Positions 12,813 to 25,939 of a DNA stretch of 64,000 nt are shown here, piece by piece; the stretch's first letter is position 1, and every line of letters begins with the position of its first letter. Source of the DNA: Dermanyssus gallinae (Eukaryota > Arthropoda > Arachnida > Mesostigmata > Dermanyssidae); contig QVRM01006615.1 in NCBI GenBank assembly GCA_003439945.1, forward strand, positions 124,001-188,000, written 5' to 3'. The notes beneath the pieces are model-generated. The model did no database searches. It was not told the origin of the DNA and worked only from the letters and a program-made list of their open reading frames with translations. The translations under genes and the position numbers were made by a program.

Positions 12813-15800
12813 TTTACGGCCTCGTACAATCGCAGAGCGCCGACGGTGGGAACACACATCACTGCTGTCGTTCGACGGAATCGGCCGTTCCTATTCCAAT
12901 TGATGTTTCCCGGGTTCGCCATTTATTTCCGCTACCCCTGTACGGTACGTTGTCTCGGCCTGTTGTGCTCGCATGACCGTGATTGGGGCTTTCGGTAACA
13001 AATTTGCCCGGGTCACGACATTTCCCCGAACGATGGAAAGATGACCAAATGTCGCCATTCATTTTCAGCCGCAAAGCGGCCAATTTCACACACGTTTAAG
13101 TCTGGTGAGAGCTTGTGGTGCTAAATATTGTTTGAGTTTGCCCGCGAGACGTCTGACATTATAGCTTCTAGGCAGCTACAGTGCTACCGCAGTTATCTAC
13201 GTTTGGATACTCACTCAGTCCTGGCAAATAAGTTAGCCGCCTTGGTGGCACGCCATTTAATTAATTGACATATGCCTTATTATTCTCGTATTCTTGTTAT
13301 AGACGCGGGCAGTTCAAATGTCTGCTGCAAACGAACAATAAGTAGATGATATTTTGCTAATAAAACGATGAATCCAGAGAGGTAAGTAGACTTAAGATAG
13401 AATAGAACAGGTCAAGGTAAGTTTTCTCCAGCGTCCGTTAAATGTTTTATGTTCTTTTTGTAAATAACATTTGTACGCTTTATGTTGTCTATACAATGTT
13501 TTATTATACTTAACGCGTTTATAACTGAAAATAATACAACAATTAAAAATTACTGGCAAGAAGTTTGCTACCTTGTGAATTCCCACAACCAAAAACGTTA
13601 CGGCTTTGGCAGCCGTAGAAACACCACATTTGCAACTTATGCGCTTAATCTCTCTGTTTCAAAACGCTAACGTAACGCACATAATGATTCCGCATATTTT
13701 TAGATCCGAGCGAACTCCAAACATGCACTGTAATAATAAGTTGCCACACGTCATGGCAACACACGTTCGAAATTTACACCTATAAATTACATTTCAAAGT
13801 ATTATTCCAGTTAGGATGACCCTATTACTATACCAGTTATGGTATTTTCGAAAATGTAAGGCCCAGTTCGTAGCATTTTTCTAACCTATTTCTTAGCAGA
13901 ATGTCAGTAAACTCATTTCGACAATCAGTTTGTCGGATGAGCATATAACCTCTAATTCTCTAATATAAGGTTCTACTTGTTAGAGTTTTGGAAGGCAGGT
14001 TAAGTTTGCTAGCTCTTAACTACAGACTTTTAATCCGTAAATGTTCGCGTTTCGAATGTAGAGGTTTATAACCTTTGCCCAACGCTTTAACCTAGGTTAA
14101 AACGGTGAGAATTCTTTTTTGGCAAAGCTGGCCTCCAATTTGCCTCTGTGGACGACTGCTTTATCAAATGGCGTTTGCCGTGACTAGAATTCCTGATAAA
14201 AACGTACACGTATTAGGTGTGCTCAGCCTCGCCAGAGAGACAGATGCAGCATCTACGCCCTGAACATCAGCATTCTCTATCAGGACGTGTCCTGCTTGTA
14301 TCGCATCGTTCAAATTGTGCAGCGAGGCGTTTTTTTCCCGTTTCTTACCGAAGTGCGGCGGATATCCACTGGTCAGACGACACTGATAGGTCCTACTGGC
14401 CCGTTAATGAATTCGGGTTCGTCGAAATTAAATTGAGCTTGCCGAAATTAAATTGCATCGAGTTGATATGGCCGGATAGATTACATTGCCGTCTTCGTCG
14501 ACGAAGTGATCTCTGAGTGATCCGGGGTCCGTACTTTTGAAACACGAGTGCACGTAGAGCACGGCATTGCCGTCTGCCTGAGACATGTTAGTGCCAATAA
14601 GTTAATTCGTTTGCTTAGCTTGCTAGATTCAATCAACCTCTATCCGTCGTCCACTATATTTTGGGGACCAATTGCGTTACAACGAGGCTCATCTGCAACG
14701 TCGGTAAGTATCTCCTATAATCGGTAATTTGCCGGTAATTTGAACATTTGAACATTTTTGTTGCATAGTACAAATATCTTCGCAAATGGAAATTGACTCT
14801 GTGCCACGGCGCACGGACCTACATAAATACATAATCAAGGTACATACACTTTCTATGTGGCTTGTCAACATTGTAAAAACTGTCTAAAAGGAAAAGCAAT
14901 CTGCTGACTTTCCATTTTATTTAAGTAAATATTCCCTTACTGCGACAAATATTGGTAAAATTTAACGACATTATTAGTAGTAAACGGTGTCGCTTATTTA
15001 TCTAGATATATTTAATATATATTATGTGTTCCTCACGGTGTGTAAGGTAGTTGCTGAGTGTTTACTTTGTTTTCAAGTTGTCGTCGTTCAAAGAGTCTAC
15101 TGGAGGATGTTTGCTTTTAGACATCTGTTTACATATAAACAATGTAGCAGGACGCAAACTCAGCCATATTTATACAGGTGAATCGATCCTCCGACGCATA
15201 ATCAGTTTTGTCATAGTTGTTTTATCTAGGGCATGTGACGAAACCTAACACCTGATTAAAACGTTTTGAGTTTCTCTATAGAAAATTGTATCTGAAAATA
15301 AAAATGTTCTCAATCGCCAAAATATTTGAACGTTTGTTTTTGGTATTGCCTTGAGCGATGATTTTCCGCGTGTCCAATATTTGCTCCTTGAGATTGTTGT
15401 TTATCATTTTTATTTGGATAGAGATAGAAAAGTCCGAATTAAAAAAATAGGAGAATGAAATGCGAGCAGCCGGAAATTTTTTGCAATGAAACAGCCAGAA
15501 GTCGTTTTTCTTGGTTCTGACTCTCGCCATCCTCTTAAAACTTTGCATATAGTGTTGTGGCAGTCCATAAGCCAAAACACCGTGGTAAACATTTTTTTGG
15601 TAATTGAAAAATATAGAAAAACTGCTTGATTTTAGTCAATTATTGTTTGATTTTCGGTTTGCGACTTTTTTCCTAAGGCACTACTTGGAAAATTGCGTTT
15701 TAGCAGACATTTTTGTTTTCTTGTCGTAACCATGAATATATGGCTTATCTTATATAACAGATCACTTTGATAAAGTGAATCTGTCTGATGTGATAAGGTG

Positions 15801-16444
15801 AAGTGTACTCACTTACCCAGCCCGAATGTTAGTAAATAAATAAAGTGAAGTGTAGCCTTGTGCTAGAACCTCAGGCTTTTGTGAGCAAATTTTGAGGCTA
15901 GATATCTCACTTCAGAGATGTGACCCAAAAGCTTCACCCACGTTGAGTTAATAGAGTGTGTCGCTAACCCAAGTATAGTTTATGTGGGATTACACGCCAA
16001 ATGCAGTAACAGATTCGCAAATCGTTTACACTACAGCCATTATTTGCGTGCTTTTGAAATTGACGCGAGCTAATTAAAAAGCCAGCCAAGTCAACGTTCC
16101 TGCAATTCCAAATTGATTGCTTTCACTATTAGTGATTAAGGTTTTGCCAGTATGATAAACAAGCATGCTGCGGTAAACAAACTCACTGTTACGGATGCAG
16201 TCAACTACATAAGTAGGCATACGGTAAAAAGTGTCTACGCACTTTTATTCTTACAGCTGATACGAGTACCGGTTGCAAATTTGTAGCGCGTTTATATAGT
16301 AGAGAACAGCGTTGTAGAGCACTGCACATCTACATAGAAGGCATACCTAGACATGTGTCAATTAAATTGTAGATACGAAAATAAATAGGCATCCTCATAG
16401 CTCTCGGTCCTGTGCTCTCGGCGTCAGTTCGTCGTGACTTGCAA

Positions 16445-16446
<2 letters not shown>

Positions 16447-16516
<70 letters not shown>
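16447..16516. repeat. (TA)n array
   Basis: About 35 units. Confidence 0.95.
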
Positions 16517-16520
<4 letters not shown>

Positions 16521-19192
16521 GTAGAAAATAATAGTATAGCTGAACGTTATAATAGTTTGAATACCAGTATAACTGAAGTAGATCTTCGAACTCTTTAAGG
16601 TGTCTCGATGTTACTAGACTCCACTCAGCACAATCGCCAAGATAAGCCACGGAAATAGAGATACAAACAGTGTACAGCATTTAGCCTGGTGCTGAAGGTG
16701 CTAAAACATGTTTGTACACCAGACCATTACCACGATAAAACCACATACACTATGGAAAATAGCTTCTAAGTTTTGCACAATTATGTCATCACTGACCGAC
16801 ACAGATCACGAGCAAAAAACACAAGACACACCGACGCCGACACATGCGTTCGCTGGCACCGTCGTCTCGGCTGGCAAAGTCGCCGGGGGTTGGTTGCCGA
16901 GAGGTTTTACGAGCCCACTGTCGAAATCTATCGCGCGACGCTTGCGCAACCGGAAGCCTAAGCCATGTCTAAAGGCGCTTGTTTGAGGAGGTTTTATATC
17001 TTGAGCTTTCTGTTCCCCCTCTTATCTCTCTGTCTCGCGCGTGCTATCTTGTTCTTGCAACGATTTCTATCCATACGTAGCCAGGCATGCACAAAGGCAA
17101 CACAGAAAAGGCGGGCAGCGCAGCGGAGAGCGCAACTCCAGAGAGCGTCGAAGATGACGCCACTCAGGTTGACTCTGAAGCAAGTGGGCGATCAAGTGAG
17201 CGAGTTCCACGAGGGGCCGGCCGACGGGCGTAGTCAAGCGTTAATCCGATACGGCCGGATGTGCGCAAACAAAGTGGCTTGCGTTGGCTGTTTGACCGAG
17301 CGGTCTCGGCGGTACGGCGTGCGCGTGCAGAAGACTTCACATGGGGCACAGCATTGAGTCGTCGTAGTTGCTTCTTGTGTCTTCTTGCCGCACGCATCGC
17401 GGCATGCGCATGAGCGCAGGCAGAACAAAGCAAACGGCGTTCGTTCGGCGGTCGTTCAAACTCGGTCTTGCCTTGGACGAGCGACGACACGTTAAAGCCA
17501 CAGGCGGTGGGCAGACAACGCCTGGCTTCTACGCCCGGCTATCCTGTCCGAAGACAAAAGCACAGACTTTGCGCCGCCTTCATCGCCGTCGCCGCCACCA
17601 CGGCTGCTGCTGCTGCTGTTGCTGCTTACCTATAGCATGCCGTAGCCGATTGCATAAGTCTTATCTCGAGTCGCTGCTAGCTCCCTCTGTTGGCCTCTGT
17701 TGGTCGGAGTCTTGTTTTGCGGATACCATATTAAGTCGGACGTTTGATCATGTTGTAGCAAAAACGTGTCCTCATCAACTTAAGATGAGGTGGGCCGTAC
17801 CTTTTTGACCCTTTTTCACTCGTGTACCAACAAGCAATCTGGGAACGCATTGGCGTTTCATCATGACATTTACTTCACTCAACTTGTGCGCGCCTAGAAC
17901 TGTGCGCGCATTGATACTTATACTGCGATCAGCTGCTCTCGGTCAATGTCACTCGAGAGAGGCAGTGCAGTGATCTCATCGTTAGGGCCTGGCAGACAGG
18001 CAGACGCATGGTACTTTGTACACGCTTAAGAGTCGACACATGCCGTCGACAGATGCACTCTGTGCGCGCCACCTCGTGAAAGTTCGTATTCGTACAGACT
18101 AGGTGGTGATAGCCCTCGAAGAACTGGCAAACACTACTAAACGCTGGAGGGGGAGGGGGGAAGGGGTAAACGTGAGGATTAGGATTTTTTCGTGGGTAAC
18201 CCCATACAATCGGGAAGTCCCACACTACCCACGCGCTCGTCCACCTCAGTGCTGGGTGTGCATAAAGCATTTTTTCCCGAACCTCACGGAAACAAAAGTG
18301 ATGATAGCCATAAACTGTGTGCCTGGTATAGATGTGGCGATTGTCGCACATGCAAGACCACGCCAGAGGTGAAAGGCACTGAACATTTTCAAGTGTCCAG
18401 AAAGTTAGCGTTTTACTAGTTCGAAGACTTTGGCTTGCACGGAGCACATCAATGGTTTGCTTGCATGGCGGATGGCCAAATGCACGCATGAAAATCCAAT
18501 TTGCTATAATCTATTCGACGATTAAGAGATAGCAAAGCAAAAGAGACATACTTACACCTATACGCAGTGGTCTGGAGAGCGGAGAGACCAGAAGGGACCC
18601 ACGGCACTACTCCTACCCTTCAATCGAGTCTATTCCGCGTTACTTCCTAGCATATACTACTATATACACACACACGCCTTCGGGTGACTAGACCCACACC
18701 AGGACAAGGTGTATTCACCGCTGAGAAAGGCACCAATAGACGCAGGCGATTCTCTCGTAGGGAGGTCTGTCTTATGTGTCACACCTCATCCTATTATATC
18801 TGTTGAGACAAGGCTGACTGGTAGTCCAGATCGGCGAGGTCTAGGGCGTTAAGCAGTCAGTTTGGAATCAGTAGCAGTTACCACCTATCTGTAAAAAAAA
18901 CCCGCCGTGCGTTGCTCAGCAGACGATCGAGACGCAGTCAACTGTGATGATGTTCTCCACATTGTACACTGCGACTCAAGACATACTGCTTAACACATAT
19001 TTAAAACTTTACATACAATTGTCATCAGAACATTTGATCTAATTTACAAAGTGTTTCATGATATATTTTTAATGGTACCGTCTTCTCCGGACGGAAAACT
19101 TATTTAAATTAAGTAATTCTTCATTGAGCTTCAAATGCCCATAGTTACACATTTTCAACAATTGTAACAATTAAAGACATTCTGCAGAAAAT

Positions 19193-19196
<4 letters not shown>

Positions 19197-19238
<42 letters not shown>

Positions 19239-19248
19239 TTTTATATAT
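19197..19248. repeat. (TA)n array with T-run
   Basis: About 16 TA units, then a 12-base T-run and TATATATAT. Confidence 0.9.
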
Positions 19249-19441
19249 ATGCTTACGGTTTAGTTTTTTTTTCTTAGACTCTATAGACCTATGTTTCATA
19301 GTGACGCTATGGGCAATTACTTGTGTCAAGTGTGGTTTGTATTCCATTTCTAGTAATCAGCTAGAGTCTGGAGATGTAAGAGAACTCTGTCCGTACGCTA
19401 CTATTTGCCGATGACGAATCATGGTACCCAGACCATGAGGG

Positions 19442-19463
19442 AGACCACCCATGAGGGTGGTCT
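19442..19463. repeat. 9-bp perfect hairpin followed by TTT
   Basis: AGACCACCC, loop ATGA, GGGTGGTCT. GACCATGAGGGAGACCACC just upstream partly duplicates it. Confidence 0.85.
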
Positions 19464-19679
19464 TTCAAAAGCTGCTAGACATTACAATCTCTCCCAAAGA
19501 GAATCCAACGTGTTTATTTAAAATTGCCCTGGTAGTAACGTTTTAAGACAAACTATGAGCAAAACATTAGATACGCAATATGCATATATAAATGCACCCT
19601 TCCTCGGGTGAAAAAAACTGCGGATGGCGGCAATCGCAGAAGGAGTGGTATCAAGATAAGCTGTTCACAGCAGTGTGAA

Positions 19680-21845
19680 CGGATGTGTTCATTCTGGATC
19701 CTATTTTTCGTTAGTTTTTTGCGTATACAACGGCCTGCCTCGGTTGTGCGACCGTGATCTGGTTTACTTCTGTCAATTTAAAAGTCAGTTTGTGCTGAAC
19801 TCTGCTTCTGTGACTGGTTTTCGTGCGTGTACTGTGTTGCACCCTTCACTGTCTTCGTATCAGGCTACCATTTTTGACGCAACATGGACTTCGTGACATG
19901 TGTTTTGTAATGAGATGTCCAGGATTAGAATCGGTTTCTGCTCGCACGGATATGGTGCGGCGGGTCATGTGAGATGTTTCCCAAATTCTACTGGAGTGTT
20001 GCAGTCGCTCGCATGTTGCAAGCAAAAGCCTCTCTCTCGCAGGGCAATGTACTTCGTCGTACTGCTGATTTGATAAGCATTGTTTTTTCCTCACATCACG
20101 AACTAACTGCCACTTGTGAGGACCTTCACCAGTGCCAACCGCGTCTGAGGTCGGCCTGTGATGAGATCAGACAATTGAGATCCAATGCCGTCATATCGAC
20201 GAACCGGCCTTTGCATGACACAGCAAAACACCTGGTCGAAGCCAGCTGTGCTGTCGTTTCGCTCCACCATCTCCGTTACTGTTCCTCCGCGTCCTGTGTC
20301 TAACACTGGCACGTCTGCAAACGTTAAGACGTTTGCAGGAGAACGTTAAAAACTTCGAACTTTATATGAGCTCAAACTGAACTTTAGAGACCATCGCTCA
20401 ATTTTCCGGTATGCCAATAAACGACTAAAGGGACGGAATCTCTTCACCCCCCCAAATGAAGTCCTACGATGGCTGTTACTGACTCACAAAAAGCTGAAAT
20501 TCTGGCTGAACACTTTTCTGTCATGTTCTGTGCGGCCGGTCCAGGCATTTCAGTGGCAAATAACCCAGGCAACATTTTTCACTAAGGCGACTTGGTTACC
20601 TTCTCCAAGTCTGCAATCAATGTACTTCTTTCCGGTCTTATTTGCGAAGACAAGCTTTAAAGCTGAAAACATTTCTCGTAATAGTTAACAGAAATGTTGC
20701 GTGATTTTTAGCTGAGCCGACTTTTTTCGACTCAATGTTTTAATTTTGCAATGCTCGATGCCATGCTGCATTTTGAGAAAGTTTAACTTAATTATTTAAA
20801 TTAGTTTTTAATTTTAAACCGCTTACCTGGTCCTGCCCAACACGGCTTCGCCACCCATCGGTCTATATAAACACAGCTTTTGGAGATGAGACAGAACTGA
20901 GCTTTGTTTATAAATGCTCCAAGAACGTTTTGGTGCGTTTATTATGACCAAAGGAGCGTATTTCACAGAGAAGATCATTTTCTTCTGCTCCGAATAAACG
21001 AACATCTAGGCATCCCCAGATGTACAGTGCAATGGGTAAAGACATTTTTGAAAGACCGTCATTTTTAAGTAAAGGTTGGTGACGACCTCAGTCGTCGAAA
21101 TCCTGCATTAGTGGCGTGCCTTAAGGGAGATGTTTATCCCTGCTTCTATAAATATTTTTGTTTTTGACATAAAGCAGTACCTGCCATGTCAAATATCTTA
21201 AATATGCAAATAACTTCATTTTTTAATTCCGTATATTCTAGTGCCTCCCATGCTGTTCAGCAGTCAACTGTTGACGATATTGCTGGATGGTGTTCTGAAA
21301 ATAACCTGATTCGCTTACTCTCCAAGTGCGCTGCACTGAAACCTGGTGCACTTGACTTCGACTATAAAATTAACGATTGCATTTTACTTACGTTTTGCTC
21401 TCCTGTCTAGGCGCTCCATTTGTCTAAATGAAGAAAGTTAGTGCAAGGCGCCCAAGACAAGTTCCTGAGACGCCTGCGGATCAGGTGCCCTCAGAGCGTG
21501 TTGGGTGATGTTGTTCCGAGTATTAACTCATTTTGCATGCATGGCAAAATATCTGCGCTACGTCAACTACGCAAATGTGAATTGCTAGAACACTTTTTAT
21601 GTACGCTCCAATAGCCTAAGTTGTCAGCGATGAATCCCTCCAAAAGCCGTGACTCGGTGAGTTCGTGAAAAGATTGTCTACTTGGCGGGTGGCCAAATAG
21701 GCGCATACAAATTCAAATAGCACCTAGTTACGATTAGTTACGTTTTTATTTTAAATGTACGTGCATTGAAAACAGTACATATATGACCATGATAATTGTA
21801 CCGCACAGCACATTTATGTGATAATAAAGGTATGTTATGCTATGC
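19680..21845 (+). pseudogene. CR1-like LINE remnant with most of the palm missing
   Basis: Three collinear islands are readable. First, LPRLCDRDLVYF at 19736-19771 resembles the SDHDLV end of an endonuclease domain (weak). Second, AVTDSQKAEILAEHFSVMF at 20470-20527 matches the pre-RT segment of the main ORF (QNQEKAEILRGVFAATY). Third, STVDDIAGWCSENNLIRLLSKC (21264-21330) and LVQGAQDKFLRRLRIRC (21437-21490) are thumb and C-terminus. RT motifs A to C are not found between islands two and three, so an internal deletion is likely. The 3' end has AATAAAGG at 21824. A perfect 10-bp hairpin lies inside at 20315-20338. Confidence 0.6.
20315..20338. repeat. 10-bp perfect hairpin inside a LINE remnant
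   Basis: CTGCAAACGT, loop TAAG, ACGTTTGCAG. Confidence 0.9.
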
Positions 21846-21884
21846 CAAACGGTAAATGAGTGATGACCTGGTTCACTTTCAAGA

Positions 21885-21912
21885 AAACGTATAGGCGGAA
21901 TACCTATACGTT

Positions 21913-21966
<54 letters not shown>

Positions 21967-22002
21967 CCTCTCTATTTGGTATAGGCCTACCAAATAAAGA
22001 GG
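21885..22002. repeat. (TA)n array flanked by two hairpins
   Basis: Hairpin 1: AAACGTATAGG (21885-21895) and CCTATACGTTT (21903-21913), perfect over 11 bp. The array occupies 21916-21964. Hairpin 2: CCTCTCTATTTGGTA (21967-21981) and TACCAAATAAAGAGG (21988-22002), 15 bp with one mismatch. Confidence 0.85.
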
Positions 22003-23046
22003 TAAGGTTGCTCATTTCGGAGAGAATATGGCGCAGCAATACAAGGTGTAACCTGGAGAACTGATTCTACAGGTCGCAGGCCAAGTATAGCACGAATTGC
22101 TCTTTTTTGCAGAGGCTGAAGTTTAGAGCTCTAGCAGAAACATGGCAGCATAGGTAGAGCCTCGTTGCACGCTGAGACGAGAATCGAGCTTGAAGCTTAC
22201 AAAGTAGAAGATTGGTGAGCGCAGCAACGGTAGATGGAAATTTATTCTACAATAAGTCATTGAAAGTCACGCCCAAACAAGTGATTTCCTGGGCCAGCTC
22301 TAGTATGATACCATCCATAACTAGGTCGCCCTGGAAAAAGCTATGGAACAAAGAAAAGTCCCTAAAAGTGTACAGCTTAGACAATGCTGTCTATGCAAAA
22401 AGCACCACAGGTGACTGTCACAGCTTCGTTTGCCACATCAAAACCGGCCTGCGGGTCATCATTAGGTAGGTGAACAGGCAGAGAGCAGTTGTTAGCGTAG
22501 GATAGGACCGCACGCACTATATAAAGGAGAAAGTCATCCCATCAAAGATTCCTGAGGTATATACGCGCGTAGAAAACTAGCCAAATGAGGTCGTTCGGCC
22601 CGTTACATTAATTACCCAATCCCGAAGTCACAGTAATGACCCAATATGACCTGAGCCAAGAATAAATATCACTACCTAAACCTACGGAACAAAGGATCAA
22701 AAGAGAAAATGTCCAAATAGACACAGTCGCAAGCCTCGCTATTACCGACACCAATTGCGAGACATCTGTTGCTCTGAACGGAAGACTACTGGATGGTCTG
22801 ATAGATAAAAGTATTAGCGGTCTCGTTAGGCCTACTTGCACAAAGACCAAAGTTCGAGTCGTTAATAGAGTTAATTGAGTTTTCGTATGCCGAAAACTGC
22901 ATGACGACACAGCGTCCAAGTGTCTTGGCAATGAGCGGAATCAAGCTAATTGAACGATAGCATCCAGCAAATTGACGAGATTCCTTCCCCTTGGGGTAAT
23001 ACTTAACGGTCCAAAGCATGCATACATGTATAAGTATGATATACAC
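22000..23046 (-). pseudogene. LINE RT fragment, minus strand
   Basis: The frame 23046-22786 reads KGKESRQFAGCYRSISLIP, then LIAKTLGRCVVMQFSAYEN and SNFGLCASRPNETAN. These correspond to the KGK...YRPISLL, aK.leR and QFGFR segments of the RT fingers and palm. Degraded continuations are CVYLDIFSFDPLF near 22720-22680 (motif A position) and ITCLGVTFNDLL near 22290-22250 (after motif C). Several frame changes and stops occur. It converges tail-to-tail with the plus-strand LINE ending at 21.85 kb, with the (TA)n array at 21916-21964 between them. Confidence 0.6.
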
Positions 23047-23668
23047 GTTGAAAGATATCTAATATCTTATGCAAGATCTTGTGTAGGCTTTAGCCGATTC
23101 TACTGTTAACATATATGAAACATAACCATCATTCATGGCAATGATGTCAGGGAATCTAGTGTTAAAACACAGACAAAAACCATACGAGAGGCATGCATCT
23201 AGTCTTGGTGCAACGGGGTTTGATGCTTGGTGGCTTCTAGGGTTTGATGCATACAACATAGTTGACACCCTAATGCAGAGTAAAAATAAAAGCGCTGCAC
23301 CAGAAATAAGGCAATCAAAATGTAGCAAATAAAGTTTATGATCATATACTCGTATAGCGAATAATCTGTACTCCTAGATCTATGCCGGGCAGGTCCCTCT
23401 TCTCAACGAGGGTGAAGGTACAGTCGGGTGTCACCCGATAGAGCACGAGAGCGTGTATGCGATACGAGATGTTTTCGGAAATAATGACAGATGGCATCTT
23501 TGCTGTCATAGGCTTTGTTTTCAAAAGAGGATGACTCTGCGGCGTTTTTCTACCTAAATGACGGAAAATATGCGTACATAGTAAAAGGTCTCCAGTAAAG
23601 GTAGGCAGACAAATGCAGAACAACATCTGCTACACTAAATTACCAGGATGACGATATACAATCAGGAT

Positions 23669-23690
23669 GATATATATATATATATATATT
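23669..23690. repeat. Short (TA)n array
   Basis: About 11 units. Confidence 0.9.
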
Positions 23691-24439
23691 CAAAGGTTTC
23701 TCAGGTGGCTAATGTGTTATTCTTAGAAGTCGGGGCGTTTCCGGACATAGGATAGTTTCCTGCTCAGGTAGACTTATTTTTCTTCCTTCGTTGCGGATCT
23801 GCTTGCGCATTGGTCTACTGCTACACTTCTCTGCTAAATCCCCAGACAGATCCAGCAAGAAAGATAGAAGCGATGTGATAACATATAGTAGATTCCTACT
23901 AGTCCACACTATGCAGAGAAGTGGTTTGCTTATGCCAAGAACCCCCAGCAACCCTGAAAAGCTTGAACTCGTTATAGTCACGGTCGAGCCGAATTCATAG
24001 GGGCCGGAGCTAACACAATGTTAAACTGCGTATAAAATTATTTCCATATGCATATATACAGCCATGGGTAAACACGTGTAGCACATACATCGCTCTATGT
24101 TAGTGTCGTTTCGAGCGTTCTAAGCAGAGAAAATAAGCATGCGGCTTGAACATCCTGCAGTATTCTTCCTTTGGCTGGACGACCTGCAATTGTCTTGACG
24201 GGTCCTGCGTCACATGCGCGCGCATTTTAATTAGCGTGACATCAAAGGATTAAACACGCCGTTTCGTGTTGCATTATTCAAGTCAAGCTTAGCGCGAAGA
24301 CGCGCTCAATCTACTATCGAGATTGCCTTATACATGTTACTTTTATGTTATTAGAAACTGCCCGTTAGCTACTCCTGCTAAGTCCAGCGGGCGCGCTAAA
24401 CAATCCTAGCCTAGACAAGGCAGGACAATTTGTCTACTG

Positions 24440-24484
24440 CTGCCATTGTTGTTGCTATTGCTGTTCCTTCTACTGTTGTTGTTA
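24440..24484 (-). repeat. Degenerate (GTT)n tract
   Basis: TGTTGTTGCTATTGCTGTT and CTACTGTTGTTGTTATC; CAA type on the minus strand. Confidence 0.8.
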
Positions 24485-25311
24485 TCGGGATAGATTTGCG
24501 GTGTCTGTAGTTGGGACCGCTGCTGTATTTACGGAGCGGAACAATTATGCCCTTTTAAATCAAGGTCTAGATGCAGCGGTCTAGCTCTAACGAGACTCGA
24601 ACGAACAAAAATAATTATGGCTATCTTTAGCCTTGCGATCATGTAGTCCTGCCAGCACTTGGTCTCTGTCAGCGTGAGAGTGACGTCATAGGCCAAACCG
24701 GCAAGCAGCATGTTACGAAGTGACTGTTCCCCCGCGGAGAAATAATTATTAAATAGTTAAACTTTCGTGCCTTTGGGAACTGGACTAGTTGATCTGCTGG
24801 AAGACCGGTTACGGCAGTATCCGGATAGATAAAAGGTCCACGCAACACGTTTATCGACTACATGTTTCATCGTCTTATGATAACAAGTTAGTGCCATTGG
24901 ATAGTGCACTATAATGTAACATAAAGTTCGGATTGGTTCGGGTTTCCAGCCTTTCCAAGCGCTGCCAACTTGGACCGAGCGCCGAACAACGATGAAAAGG
25001 TTGGTGGATAGTTTTCGCACGGGTGCCACTAGAATCATCAGAAGCAAGAGATCAACTTCGTATTCCGCCCGTCTCCGTAGGACGCATCAATGAAAGGAAC
25101 AAGCAGTAGAAGAGTTGCGACGAGAACGGATTGTAAGGGTAATGCTCACACAGACGCGTGCGCAAGCAGTTATCTAAAACCATTAAACCGTTGTGTAAAA
25201 TTGCAAGGAGACCACGTCAAGAAACGAAAATATGCGTTGATTTAAATATTTATATCTTACCGTATACCAAACATCCATATATATAGGGTCTATCATAACA
25301 ATATGTACTTA

Positions 25312-25883
25312 TTTTACGGTTTGGAAGAACTCGGCCAGAATAATATTTTTCCAAATGGAAGGAGGGGATGGAAACGTCTTGTTTATAGGGGAAAGGATGA
25401 AATTTATAAAAATCGCTATTCTGTTTTTTTCCCTACATAATTGTGCATAATCTACGTTTGCGAGAGACGCATGAAGGAACTGATCGTATCGCCGTGTTCG
25501 GCGGAAATTGTTGCATAATTTGAAGTACACCAGACCCAAGCTAGCAAAAGGCGAATTAGCCAGATTCAGGAAAGTCATAAAAAGTCGATATACTGTTATG
25601 TCTTACGTTGAAACTTTCACGTGCAGTACCGTGAAAGTTGACCGTTTAGACCAAAAATGCACGCCCAACAAACACTCTCAGGCAATAGCACATCAAATGC
25701 CCATCATGTTCCAAAAATATGGGTTAGGTAGTTGCCAAGTAGCTAAACTTTCGACAGCTATCGTTGTTACGTTTTACGTTGAAGCTTTCACGTTGAGACC
25801 CGTGAAATTTTGTCAAGACATTTTCGCCCCCTATTTCCATTGGGAAAGCATATGTTCTTGCCGAGTTCTACCAAACCCCAAAA
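25312..25883. mobile_element. 572-bp MITE with 70-bp TIRs and TA target duplication
   Basis: Positions 25312-25381 and the reverse complement of 25814-25883 align without gaps over 70 bp at roughly three-quarters identity. They share GTTTGG.AGAACTCGGC near the tips, CCAATGGAA-like and TCTTG blocks. TA is present on both sides (25310-25311, 25884-25885). No transposase is encoded. TA duplication with TIRs is typical of Tc1/mariner-type elements, so mobilisation by such a transposase is inferred. An internal subrepeat, CACGTGAAAGTTTCAACGTA-like, occurs at about 25600-25640 and 25770-25805 and forms short hairpins. Confidence 0.7.
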
Positions 25884-25939
25884 TATGACATTCTGATATA
25901 CCCTATTCAATTATGCATGCCTTCGCTTTCGACATGACT

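Larger units (their letters stand above)
9106..19190. other. Mostly anonymous DNA
   Basis: Holds simple repeats and repeat T. Two GC-richer blocks (10060-10420 and about 16850-17550) stand out. The 16.9-17.5 kb block has many CpGs and an acidic frame from the ATG at 17089 (MHKGNTEKAGSAAESATPES), open for about 47 codons. No protein recognised. Confidence 0.4.
23050..25300. other. No gene recognised
   Basis: Only a short (TA)n array and a degenerate GTT tract are seen. Confidence 0.5.

Noticed and set aside
17929..18489. 186-codon minus-strand frame
   Set aside because: No domain, low-complexity PFPPPPP from a G-run, and a length that can arise by chance in 64 kb read on both strands.
19442..19463. 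Intrinsic (bacterial-type) terminator
   Set aside because: The hairpin with TTT has the right look, but there is no bacterial gene context; kept only as a hairpin.
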